NCBI GenBank assembly: GCA_028287885.1
Contig: JAQBOT010000115.1
Span: 1-14,893, forward strand
DNA from: Pedobacter sp.
Lineage (GTDB): Bacteria; Bacteroidota; Bacteroidia; Sphingobacteriales; Sphingobacteriaceae
DNA: 14,893 nucleotides
Reading direction: 5' to 3'
A program made the translations under genes and the position numbers. Below are positions 1 through 6,746 of the stretch, one piece after another (the stretch's first letter is position 1; each line of letters starts with the position of its first letter). The notes under the pieces were generated by a model. The model ran no database searches. It was not told where the DNA came from and worked only from the letters and a program-made list of their open reading frames with translations.

Positions 1-47
1 GTTTAAGAAAATTTTCAATTTATCGATTTAATAGTACCTTAGGACCA

Positions 48-101
48 CGGAAATGGTGTCCTTCCGATTCAACCGCTTTTTCAAGAGCTGATGGCGCCTA
101 C
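48..101 (+). promoter_or_regulatory. Fluoride riboswitch (crcB motif) aptamer
   Basis: The sequence folds as the fluoride aptamer. P1 pairs CGGAA (48-52) with TTCCG (62-66) around an ATGGTGTCC loop. The P3 hairpin pairs GCTTT (75-79) with AGAGC (84-88). The conserved 3' segment TGATGGCGCCTAC occupies 89-101. Loop bases GGTGTC (55-60) can pair with GGCGCC (93-98) to make the ligand-dependent pseudoknot (six pairs, two G-U). The AACCGC junction is also present. The genes downstream include a CLC-F antiporter, the classic target of this riboswitch. No U-tract terminator follows. Instead, bases 95-105 can pair with 143-153, covering the GTG at 151, so the switch is probably translational. The fold was made by eye; the family assignment is strong. 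Confidence 0.93.
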
Positions 102-150
102 GATATAAACAACAGTGGGTAATTAAACCTGCCGGGCTAAGTTATTGTAG

Positions 151-276
151 GTGAAAAAATTAATCAAATATTCTCGACTCTGCTTGCCTGTAAGTACCCT
201 ATTTGCCGTCGCGATACTTTGTCTAATTATCAATACCTCTTGTAGTAGAAAAATCGAATTACCTTCTAAATTTTAA
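151..276 (+). CDS. Small ORF between riboswitch and clcF; 41-aa lipoprotein-like peptide
   Basis: A GTG codon directly after an in-frame TAG opens a 41-codon frame ending TAA at 274-276, 13 nt before the likely clcF ATG. The peptide begins MKKLIKYSR, has a hydrophobic stretch at about residues 11-28, and ends NTSC-SRKIELPSKF. This resembles a signal peptide followed by a lipobox Cys (Cys31), leaving an 11-residue lipopeptide. The -3 position is Asn, so the lipobox is atypical. The GTG lies inside a possible 11-bp helix with the riboswitch 3' strand, which argues that its initiation is the regulated step. It may be a real tiny membrane lipoprotein, or a leader peptide that couples translation to clcF. 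I do not recognise a family. Coding status is unproven. Confidence 0.5.
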   Translation: MKKLIKYSRLCLPVSTLFAVAILCLIINTSCSRKIELPSKF

Positions 277-289
277 GATAAACGTGTCA

Positions 290-1600
290 ATGAAACTGAA
301 TAAGCTCGCTTTGGAACACCTTTCTACGCTAAAATATGCATTCCGCTGGACAATTATTATTTTCCCCGTTGCAGTTGCAATCGGAAGTATCGTTGCTTTA
401 TTTCTCACATTACTAGAGGGGGTGACCCACTTACGTTTTCAATATCCCTGGTTGCTTTTCCTATTGCCTTTTGCTGGGATTGCCATCCATTTGATTTATC
501 GGTCTGTCGGTCAGTCCTCGGAGAGAGGAAACAACCTGATCATGGATGAGATCCATGAAACGGGTGGGGGCGTGCCCAGGCAGATGGCACCGGTAATTTT
601 AGTTACCACAGTAGTAACACACCTATTTGGCGGTTCTGCTGGAAGAGAGGGAACCGCGGTACAAATCGGGGGAAGTATTGCTGGAATATTTAGCAGTTGG
701 TTTAAGCTTGATGAGGTAGATACCAAGATGCTTCTTACTGCGGGAATAGCAGCTGGATTTGGTGCTGTCTTTGGCACTCCGCTCACAGGAGCTGTATTCG
801 CCATGGAAGTACTGGCGATTGGAAAGATAGAGTACAAAGCCTTACTCCCAACACTAATTGCAAGCGTCTTTGGTGACCTTACCGTCTCTGCTTGGGGCCT
901 CCACCATACTGCTTATCATATAGATCTGATTGCAAAAGGCACCTACTTTCTTTCTGATTACCTTCCTTTCAGTATTTTGTTGCTTGCCAAAGTAATTTTC
1001 GCATCGGTGTTGTTTGGCTTGGCCAGCTACCTGTTTGCGCAAATGGTTCATGGAATCAAAGCCTTCTTTACCAACCTATGCAAAATACAATGGTTAATTC
1101 CTGTTGTCGGTGGTTTAATTATTATTGGACTGACTTGCGCCATTGGTAAACCCGATTACCTGGGGCTGGGTATTGAAGCTGAAGTAGCTGGTGCAGTAAC
1201 CATCCCTTCTGCCTTTCACGCTGGAGGAGCCGATACCTGGAGCTGGTTATGGAAAACTGTGTTTACCACCCTTACACTTGGAACTGGCTTTAAAGGCGGT
1301 GAAGTAACGCCACTGTTCTATATCGGTGCAACCTTAGGTAATACGCTTTCGACTCTTTTAGATGCACCTGTTAGCCTGTTTGCAGCCCTTGGTTTTATTG
1401 CAGTATTTGCGGGAGCAACGAACACACCGCTTGCATGTACCATTATGGGTGTGGAACTTTTTGGTAGTGAATACACGTTGTTCTTTGCTGTTGCTTGCTT
1501 TACTGCTTATTTGTTTAGTGGGCATTCTGGAATATATTCCGCACAACGGATCGCTGTTCCAAAAGTATTTAATGGTACCGGTGCAGATCTCAATATTTAA
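290..1600 (+). CDS. clcF: CLC-F fluoride/proton antiporter
   Basis: This inner-membrane CLC protein expels fluoride in exchange for protons. It is 436 residues from ATG at 290; a GTG at 284 would add two. The chloride-selective GSGIP motif is replaced by GNNLI (residues 80-84), a signature of the fluoride-specific CLC-F clade. The external gating glutamate is in GREGT (Glu120, followed by AVQIGG). The second conserved region reads GFKGGEVTP (333-341). Many hydrophobic segments run the full length, which is normal for a prokaryotic CLC, and no CBS domain follows. A fluoride riboswitch and a small ORF precede it, so expression should rise with fluoride. The gene converges on the downstream minus-strand gene: the two stop codons share TTAA at 1597-1600, leaving no room for a separate terminator. 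Confidence 0.93.
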   Translation: MKLNKLALEHLSTLKYAFRWTIIIFPVAVAIGSIVALFLTLLEGVTHLRFQYPWLLFLLPFAGIAIHLIYRSVGQSSERGNNLIMDEIHETGGGVPRQMAPVILVTTVVTHLFGGSAGREGTAVQIGGSIAGIFSSWFKLDEVDTKMLLTAGIAAGFGAVFGTPLTGAVFAMEVLAIGKIEYKALLPTLIASVFGDLTVSAWGLHHTAYHIDLIAKGTYFLSDYLPFSILLLAKVIFASVLFGLASYLFAQMVHGIKAFFTNLCKIQWLIPVVGGLIIIGLTCAIGKPDYLGLGIEAEVAGAVTIPSAFHAGGADTWSWLWKTVFTTLTLGTGFKGGEVTPLFYIGATLGNTLSTLLDAPVSLFAALGFIAVFAGATNTPLACTIMGVELFGSEYTLFFAVACFTAYLFSGHSGIYSAQRIAVPKVFNGTGADLNI

Positions 1601-2955
1601 GAGTTATGAATAAATTCTTCAATGTGATTGCCTAAGTCAAACACATTGACATCAAGACTATTTTCCAATAAACTGCTTCCAGCTGCACTTCGATAGCCAC
1701 CTGCGCAATGAACAACAATTGGCTTGTCAGTTGGAACTTCTTTAAGGCGCTGCTCTAGTTCCGGCAGCGGGATATTAATTGAATGCTTAAAGGCAGGTTG
1801 GCTCTCGGCTTCACTCTGGTTGCGGATATCCACGATCGTATATGCAGATGGATCTTTTTTGAACGCTTTAAAGTTTAGTTCAGCAGAAGCCTCCGTTCCA
1901 AACCCTAATACGAAAGCGGCCTTTATAAAGGGTTCATAACCAATCTTTGCCACCCTTTCCATCAAACCAGTTAAAGCTTCATCATCCACCGCGGCAAGGA
2001 AAAACGGATCACCAGGCGAAATCAATGAACCTAGCCAGGTTTCGAACTTATCACCATCCATAATGTTAATGGAATTTTTTAGGTGCTGTTTTTTATAAGC
2101 TTCGGAACTTCTAGTATCAACGATGATGATATTTGGATCAAGATTTTCAACCTGTTCTAAATTATCAATCTTTAATCCTAAACTCAGGTTTGCTAAGCTT
2201 TCGTCCAAATCAGGAGCACCCTTTTTGTTTAGATCAACATCGTAAGGGAAGTACTGCGGAATGAATGGCTGGTCGGTTAGAATCTCCTTGGTAAATTCAG
2301 CCTCAGACATATCTTGTAAAGACCAGTTCGTTGATTTTTCGGCACCAATTGTACTGATGTTTGCCTTACTTAAGGCCTTGCCGCATAACGTGCCCGCGCC
2401 GTGCGCTGGATACACAAGTACATCATCTTCAAGTAACATTAGTTTGCTTCTCAGCGAATTGTACATCTTTTTAGCTAACTCTTCGCGTTTTAAGTCTAAG
2501 TCCTCACCTTGTTCCCGTAAGTCAGGTCTCCCACAATCCCCAATAAATAACGTATCTCCGGTGAATACGGCTTTGTCCTTACCTTCATGTTCTAAAACAA
2601 CGGATATGCTATCTGGGGAATGCCCAGGGGTGTTCATCGCTTTAAGTCTTATCCTACCAAGTGCGAGCACGGCACCATCGTCAAAGGAGGTAAAAGCAAA
2701 TGCGGGCTTCATCAGCTTACTGGCGTAAATTTTAGCAGCTCTCTGCTTCTGAATTTGGAGATGGCTACTAACAAAATCAGCATGTGGGTGTGTTTCTATG
2801 ATCCCCGTGATTTCCGCATCATGCGCTCGAGCAAAATCATAATAGGGTTTAGGGTCGCGGGCAGGATCTACCAGTACAATCTCGCGATTACATTCACTTA
2901 AAATGGCGTAACTAAAATGTGAAAGGTTTTTATCTTCGAATTGTTCAATTATCAT
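1597..2955 (-). CDS. Persulfide dioxygenase-like MBL fold fused to two rhodanese domains
   Basis: The N-terminal half is a metallo-beta-lactamase fold of the ETHE1/persulfide dioxygenase branch: HPHAD (His56, His58, Asp60), GHSPDS (His112), FTGDTLF (Asp134) and PAHG (His185). His56, His112 and Asp134 would be the iron ligands by analogy with ETHE1. Two rhodanese domains follow. The first (about 262-355) has VDTR and AYKKQHLKNSINI but no catalytic Cys where the active-site loop should be. The second (about 370-450) has HCAGGYRS with Cys417. The expected role is oxidation of glutathione- or protein-bound persulfide to sulfite, with sulfur transfer by the active rhodanese, as in CstB-like and PRF fusions. 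The ATG at 2955 gives 452 residues. A TTG-initiated extension from 2979 falls within the promoter -7 element and is unlikely. A Crp-type operator and promoter lie just upstream. Confidence 0.88.
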   Translation of the reverse strand: MIIEQFEDKNLSHFSYAILSECNREIVLVDPARDPKPYYDFARAHDAEITGIIETHPHADFVSSHLQIQKQRAAKIYASKLMKPAFAFTSFDDGAVLALGRIRLKAMNTPGHSPDSISVVLEHEGKDKAVFTGDTLFIGDCGRPDLREQGEDLDLKREELAKKMYNSLRSKLMLLEDDVLVYPAHGAGTLCGKALSKANISTIGAEKSTNWSLQDMSEAEFTKEILTDQPFIPQYFPYDVDLNKKGAPDLDESLANLSLGLKIDNLEQVENLDPNIIIVDTRSSEAYKKQHLKNSINIMDGDKFETWLGSLISPGDPFFLAAVDDEALTGLMERVAKIGYEPFIKAAFVLGFGTEASAELNFKAFKKDPSAYTIVDIRNQSEAESQPAFKHSINIPLPELEQRLKEVPTDKPIVVHCAGGYRSAAGSSLLENSLDVNVFDLGNHIEEFIHNS

Positions 2956-2973
2956 GTTCTTTTTGATTTGGTA

Positions 2974-3020
2974 ATACAAATTTCAGAAAAGCGTATTGTG
3001 TAAACGGTGATTAAAGTCAC
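2974..3020 (-). promoter_or_regulatory. Crp/Fnr-type operator and promoter for the MBL-rhodanese gene
   Basis: Read on the minus strand, TGTGACTTTAATCACC carries the dyad GTGAC-N4-ATCAC (3020-3007), close to the Crp consensus TGTGA-N6-TCACA. Exactly 25 nt downstream lies ATTTGTAT (2981-2974), preceded by GAA. This resembles the Bacteroidota -7 element TAnnTTTG (7 of 8 positions when aligned as GAAATTTG). The dyad centre falls near -41 of the expected transcription start, the usual position for class II activation. The leader to the ATG at 2955 would be about 15-20 nt. The same arrangement occurs before tauE. Confidence 0.72.
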
Positions 3021-3033
3021 ACTTGCCAGATGT

Positions 3034-3447
3034 TTAGTGGGGAAGCTTGTCTTTAACGACCCCATACAGGTATGTGCCAACCAATGCGCCGAATATCACG
3101 ATCAACATTCCGAAATAGCCATAGCCGACATTCACGAACATTGGACCGGGGCAAGCCCCGGTTAATGCCCATCCCAATCCAAAGATTGTCCCCCCAATAA
3201 TATATCTTAAAAAGCTTTTTTCCTTATCTTGAAACACGATGAGCTTACCCGTATAATCATTGATGTTAAATTTCTTGATAATAAAAACAGCAATGGAACC
3301 CGCTACCACTGCTGTTCCCATAAGCCCGTACATATGAAAAGATTGAAAACGGAACATTTCCTGTATGCGGTACCACGATATTGCTTCTGATTTACTCATT
3401 ATTATACCGAAAAGAATTCCGGCCAATACAAATTTTATAGATTTCAT
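3034..3447 (-). CDS. YeeE/YedE (DUF6691-type) half-transporter, small subunit
   Basis: This 137-residue inner-membrane protein has about four hydrophobic segments and the hallmark GWALTGACPGP motif (Cys99). YeeE/YedE proteins transport thiosulfate or related sulfur compounds through conserved cysteines in the membrane core. In this short family, two half-size proteins are encoded together and presumably assemble, as with the PmpA/PmpB pair. The start is ATG at 3447, 15 nt after the stop of its partner, so the two are almost certainly co-transcribed with tauE further upstream. The stop is followed by the promoter of the MBL-rhodanese gene on the same strand. Whether the substrate is thiosulfate, persulfide or polysulfide cannot be read from the sequence. 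The family call is firm. Confidence 0.86.
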   Translation of the reverse strand: MKSIKFVLAGILFGIIMSKSEAISWYRIQEMFRFQSFHMYGLMGTAVVAGSIAVFIIKKFNINDYTGKLIVFQDKEKSFLRYIIGGTIFGLGWALTGACPGPMFVNVGYGYFGMLIVIFGALVGTYLYGVVKDKLPH

Positions 3448-3462
3448 GTTTGATGTTTAAGG

Positions 3463-4020
3463 TTAAAATAACTGTGGCAAAATCAGATACGTTGTGGCAA
3501 GCCCACCAATAAAAAATCCGATTACCGCAATAAGAGATGGCACCTGCATGTTAGTAAGGCCAGAAATCGCATGACCCGAGGTACATCCGCCTGCATAACG
3601 TGCACCAAATCCGACAAGTACACCTCCGATTAAAAGAATCAAGAGACCCTTAATTGATAGAATAGCATCAAAGCTATATAGTTGGGATGGATTTAAATTG
3701 CCGTCAAAGGCAATACCAATGCCCTTAAGATCGGCAATTGTTGCAGCTGATAGCTGTAATGGCTGATCGCTTTTTAAAAGGGTGGATGAAATCACACCCC
3801 CCAAAACCGCACCGAATATAAAAAGCAAGTTCCATTTTTGTGTTTTCCAGTCAAAGTCAAAGAATTTCACTTTCTTACCGGCACCGGCTATAGTACAAAT
3901 CGTTCTCAGGTTTGATGAAACGCCAAATGACTTGCCAAAGTAAAGGAGTAAAACCAAAATGAAGGCAATGGCAGCTCCGGATGTATACCATGGCCAGGGT
4001 TGTTTGAGTAGTTCTAGCAT
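3463..4020 (-). CDS. YeeE/YedE family sulfur transporter, larger half
   Basis: This 185-residue membrane protein has a YeeE/YedE signature, FGARYAGGCTSGHAISG, with Cys146 in the GGCTSGH motif. A second Cys (Cys42, in LRTICTI) sits where longer YeeE proteins also carry a membrane-facing thiol. About five hydrophobic segments are visible. Full-length YeeE proteins are roughly 350 residues, so this and the adjacent 137-residue protein look like two halves of one transporter. It starts 16 nt after the tauE stop and ends 15 nt before its partner, consistent with one transcript. Expected role: moving thiosulfate or sulfane sulfur across the inner membrane, next to persulfide-oxidising and sulfite-exporting functions. 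Direction of transport is unknown. Confidence 0.86.
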   Translation of the reverse strand: MLELLKQPWPWYTSGAAIAFILVLLLYFGKSFGVSSNLRTICTIAGAGKKVKFFDFDWKTQKWNLLFIFGAVLGGVISSTLLKSDQPLQLSAATIADLKGIGIAFDGNLNPSQLYSFDAILSIKGLLILLIGGVLVGFGARYAGGCTSGHAISGLTNMQVPSLIAVIGFFIGGLATTYLILPQLF

Positions 4021-4036
4021 ATATTAATTTTTATTT

Positions 4037-4834
4037 TTAACCTTTTAGAATGAGTTCTTTACCCAGTATATAGCCACCCATTATTAAAACAAACCAGCCA
4101 AATCCTTTCTTAAGTTTTCCCCCATCAATTTTGGAACTTATGAATATTCCTACAAAAATACCTGCCAAGGCAATTGCAGTCACCTTAAGTAAGAACGGCC
4201 AGTTAATATTAAAATGATCCAAGTCACCGGTAAAACCAACTAAAGAATTAAAGGCTATTATCATTAGGGAAGTTCCGATTGCCTCTTTCATAGGCAAACC
4301 CAGAATTATAACCAAAGTGGGAATAAGCAAAAAGCCGCCTCCGGCGCCCAACAAACCCGTAACAAATCCAATGCTTACACCATAAATAAGTAGTTTCCAA
4401 CCACTTCCTGGGGCAGTGGAAACAACTGATTTCAACCGCAATTTATCTTTGATCATAGAAAAGGAAGCTGCCAGCATGAGCAATGCAAACAGTAGCATTG
4501 TCATTATATTTGATGTGACCTGAAAATTTGATATTGTAAACAGTTGCGAAGGTATTAAGGAAACAAAAAACTTACGAATAATAAATACCGTCGTGACAGA
4601 TGATAGTCCAAATAACAAAGCTATTTTTAAATTAACTAATTTGTTTCTGAGATTTTGAAAAGCACCAACCATACTTGTAGTTCCAACAATAAACAAGGAG
4701 TATGAGGTAGCTAATAAAGGGTTAACACCAAAAAGATAGACCATCACCGGAACAGTTAGAATTGATCCACCTCCACCAATCAACCCGAGAGAAACGCCGA
4801 TTAGTGCTGATGCGAGATAAGCTATAATTTCCAT
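4037..4834 (-). CDS. TauE/SafE family sulfite (organic anion) exporter
   Basis: This 265-residue inner-membrane protein has the internal duplication typical of TauE/SafE: GLIGGGGSILTVPV near the N-terminus (17-30) and GLLGAGGGFLLIPT in the second half (160-173), each followed by an AT/GTS segment in the next helix (ATSYSLF, GTSLMI). About eight membrane segments are visible. Members near persulfide dioxygenases, such as in staphylococcal cst operons, are thought to export the sulfite made by persulfide oxidation. Here it is the first gene of the tauE-yeeE-yeeE unit. Its ATG at 4834 follows a Crp-type operator/promoter with an expected leader of only about 12 nt. The family call is firm; sulfite as substrate is inferred from context. 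Confidence 0.87.
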   Translation of the reverse strand: MEIIAYLASALIGVSLGLIGGGGSILTVPVMVYLFGVNPLLATSYSLFIVGTTSMVGAFQNLRNKLVNLKIALLFGLSSVTTVFIIRKFFVSLIPSQLFTISNFQVTSNIMTMLLFALLMLAASFSMIKDKLRLKSVVSTAPGSGWKLLIYGVSIGFVTGLLGAGGGFLLIPTLVIILGLPMKEAIGTSLMIIAFNSLVGFTGDLDHFNINWPFLLKVTAIALAGIFVGIFISSKIDGGKLKKGFGWFVLIMGGYILGKELILKG

Positions 4835-4848
4835 ATTTGTAAATTGTG

Positions 4849-4895
4849 ATACAAATATCCCTTGTTGTTCCTGCTATGATGGTGACATAAGTCAC
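4849..4895 (-). promoter_or_regulatory. Crp/Fnr-type operator and promoter for tauE-yeeE-yeeE
   Basis: On the minus strand, TGTGACTTATGTCACC contains a perfect five-base dyad GTGAC-N4-GTCAC (4895-4882). The -7-like ATTTGTAT (4856-4849) lies exactly 25 nt downstream, as in the operator before the MBL-rhodanese gene. The two 17-base operator cores match at 14 positions. The element fills most of the 69-bp gap between the regulator stop (4904) and the tauE start. The neighbouring Crp/Fnr protein is the obvious candidate ligand. Confidence 0.77.
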
Positions 4896-4903
4896 ACATG
4901 ATG

Positions 4904-5545
4904 CTATTTAAGGTATTCTATATAACTCCGATGAAGAATAACCTTTTTTTGCTGTTCCATCTTTTTAAGCAGTCGGGAAATCACCTCTCTTGAGGAATTT
5001 AAATCATTGGCAATTTCACCATGTGTTATCATAAGCCTCCTTGTATTAAGATCTCTATGCTGTTTGTCCAGGTAGAACTCGAGCCGCTCATCCATAGATT
5101 TAAAAGAAATATGATCAATAACCACCAGCAGTTCCTCAAACCTTGCCCGATACGTTTCCAACACAAAGTAATACCAGGTTCTGTAGGTTTTCATTAACTC
5201 ATCCATTAAGCTCGTCGGGATCGCCAATACAGTTGTTTTGTCGACAGCACTTGCCTTGATTTCACTCGTTTCCTGTTTGGTTGAGCAAATCATGGAGAGT
5301 GCACAGGCACTACCCGGATGAATGTAGTACATGAAGAATTCACTCCCATTCTCGCCTTCGCGATACAGTTTAACTAAGCCTTCAACTACAAGCATCGTAA
5401 AACGCATGTTTTGGCCGGTGTTCATTAGCAAATCACCTTCATCAAACTCTTTTAGTACGGCATGTTCGCTAAGAACGTTTATCAGCCCGGGCTCAAACTG
5501 AGGAAAGGAGGTGTGCAGATGTTTATTAACTAGATCTTTACTCAT
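4904..5545 (-). CDS. Crp/Fnr family transcriptional regulator
   Basis: This 213-residue cytoplasmic regulator has an N-terminal cyclic-nucleotide-binding-like effector domain (about 15-120), a long dimerisation helix (about 120-150) and a C-terminal winged helix (about 155-213). The recognition helix reads NSSREVISRLLKKM. Arg186, Glu187 and Arg191 have the same spacing as the E. coli Crp residues that read TGTGA, and TGTGA-type dyads occur before tauE and the MBL-rhodanese gene. The effector domain lacks an Fnr-type iron-sulfur cysteine cluster but has Cys81 and Cys87 (CX5C) in the loop after the beta-roll. These are possible redox or persulfide-sensing thiols, which is an inference. The gene lies immediately upstream of, and on the same strand as, the sulfur genes. 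I see no matching dyad before its own start. Confidence 0.9.
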   Translation of the reverse strand: MSKDLVNKHLHTSFPQFEPGLINVLSEHAVLKEFDEGDLLMNTGQNMRFTMLVVEGLVKLYREGENGSEFFMYYIHPGSACALSMICSTKQETSEIKASAVDKTTVLAIPTSLMDELMKTYRTWYYFVLETYRARFEELLVVIDHISFKSMDERLEFYLDKQHRDLNTRRLMITHGEIANDLNSSREVISRLLKKMEQQKKVILHRSYIEYLK

Positions 5546-5606
5546 GTATTTAAACGATATTTTACTCTAACAATCCACAGTTAACAGCCGTGGAAGCGAT
5601 GGCAGG

Positions 5607-6746
5607 TTATAGTGCAGTGTTAAATCTTAATAGTTCAGCTATTTGCATGGCCGTCCGTGTTAGATTCTCCTCTGTGCGATTCAATGCAGTGGAAATATCT
5701 GTAGGTTCATTGCCAATTGCAATTAGTACTTTAAAATAGCTGCTTAATTTCTCATTAACGTCAAGCGGTATCTTGCCTGCCATACCGATCAGGGGGACGT
5801 TTTTGGCTTTAGCCCTTATGGCGACTCCAAATGGACCTTTCCCCTGCAACGTTTGCTCATCAACACTGCCTTCCCCAGTGATCACAAGATCAGCGTTTTC
5901 AAGCACCTTGTCAAAATTCGTTATATCCAGAAAGTAGTCTATACCGTTCAACAGTTTGGCATTCAGGAATGCATAGATACCAGCTGCAGCACCCCCTGCA
6001 GCGCCGCCATATTTTATCGTCGCCAAATCTATACCAAAGTGTCGAAATGTGACTTCGCTGAACTGAGTTAAGCCTTGATTCAAAAGTAACACCTGTTCGG
6101 GTGTAGCGCCTTTCTGCGGGCCAAATACTGCTGCTGCGCCCCCTTCGTTCAATAGTTTGTTGTCCACATCGCAAAGCACCACGATCTCGCAATCTGCTAT
6201 TCTGGAATCCAAATGGGTGGTATCGCATTGTTTCAGTTCCTTTAAGTCCTCTGGTAAGTTAGCTAGTTCAGCACCTTCCCGATCTAAAAATCTGGCCCCG
6301 AGTGCTGCCAATAACCCGGTGCCGCCATCAACAGTTGCTGTGCCTCCCATAGCAACAACGATCTTCGTTACGCCTAAATCAAGCGCCTTTTTCATCATCT
6401 GACCAGTGCCGTAGGAACTTGCACGCATGGGGTTCAGTTCATCCTGTTTTAACAACCGTAAGCCAGATGCGTCGGCCATCTCGATAACGGCTGTGAGTCC
6501 ATTATCTATTAAGCCGAAAGAGGTACTTATTGTCCGCCCAAGAGGATCCTGAACCATGACCGGAACAATTTGGCCGCTAAGTTTAGTGATGATGAGTTCG
6601 GCGGTACCATCTCCTCCGTCTGCAATGGGGAAGCACTCTGTTGTGCAAGACAGTGAACTTTTTTCAATTCCAAACCGTATGGCTTCTGCTGCAGCATTTG
6701 CGCTTAGGCTGTTTTTAAAGGCATTTGGAGCAATAAGTATATGCAT
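5607..6746 (-). CDS. glxK: Glycerate kinase (GlxK/GarK family)
   Basis: This 379-residue cytoplasmic kinase phosphorylates D-glycerate with ATP, most likely giving 2-phosphoglycerate (class-II-type family), which feeds glycolysis. The length is normal for the family. Recognisable blocks are IAPNAFKNSLSA at the N-terminus (5-16), PIADGGDGTAEL (40-51), AMGGTATVDGGTG (132-144), the glycine-rich GGAAGGAAAG (247-256) and ITGEGSVDEQT (289-299). Its ATG overlaps the stop of the upstream permease gene by one base (TGATG at 6748-6744 on the minus strand), so translation is probably coupled. The permease partner points to uptake followed by phosphorylation of glycerate. No pathway enzymes such as hydroxypyruvate reductase or glyoxylate carboligase lie nearby. 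Confidence 0.92.
   Translation of the reverse strand: MHILIAPNAFKNSLSANAAAEAIRFGIEKSSLSCTTECFPIADGGDGTAELIITKLSGQIVPVMVQDPLGRTISTSFGLIDNGLTAVIEMADASGLRLLKQDELNPMRASSYGTGQMMKKALDLGVTKIVVAMGGTATVDGGTGLLAALGARFLDREGAELANLPEDLKELKQCDTTHLDSRIADCEIVVLCDVDNKLLNEGGAAAVFGPQKGATPEQVLLLNQGLTQFSEVTFRHFGIDLATIKYGGAAGGAAAGIYAFLNAKLLNGIDYFLDITNFDKVLENADLVITGEGSVDEQTLQGKGPFGVAIRAKAKNVPLIGMAGKIPLDVNEKLSSYFKVLIAIGNEPTDISTALNRTEENLTRTAMQIAELLRFNTAL

Noticed and set aside
1..47. Promoter of the fluoride riboswitch transcript
   Set aside because: The AT-rich sequence must hold it, but I could not pick a convincing -33/-7 pair.
511..837. Open frame of about 108 codons antisense to clcF
   Set aside because: It lies wholly inside a well-supported CLC gene on the other strand and its translation shows no recognisable domain. 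The same applies to other antisense or out-of-frame stretches over the sulfur, glycerate and SusC genes.
2956..2979. TTG-initiated N-terminal extension of the MBL-rhodanese protein
   Set aside because: The TTG falls inside the ATTTGTAT promoter element, upstream of the expected transcription start. The ATG at 2955 begins a normal MBL N-terminus.
5570..5588. CCAC...GTGG with an inner GTTAAC upstream of the Crp/Fnr gene
   Set aside because: The inner and outer dyads have different centres, the stem is only 4 bp and it is unlike the two operators. Not enough to call an autoregulatory site or terminator.
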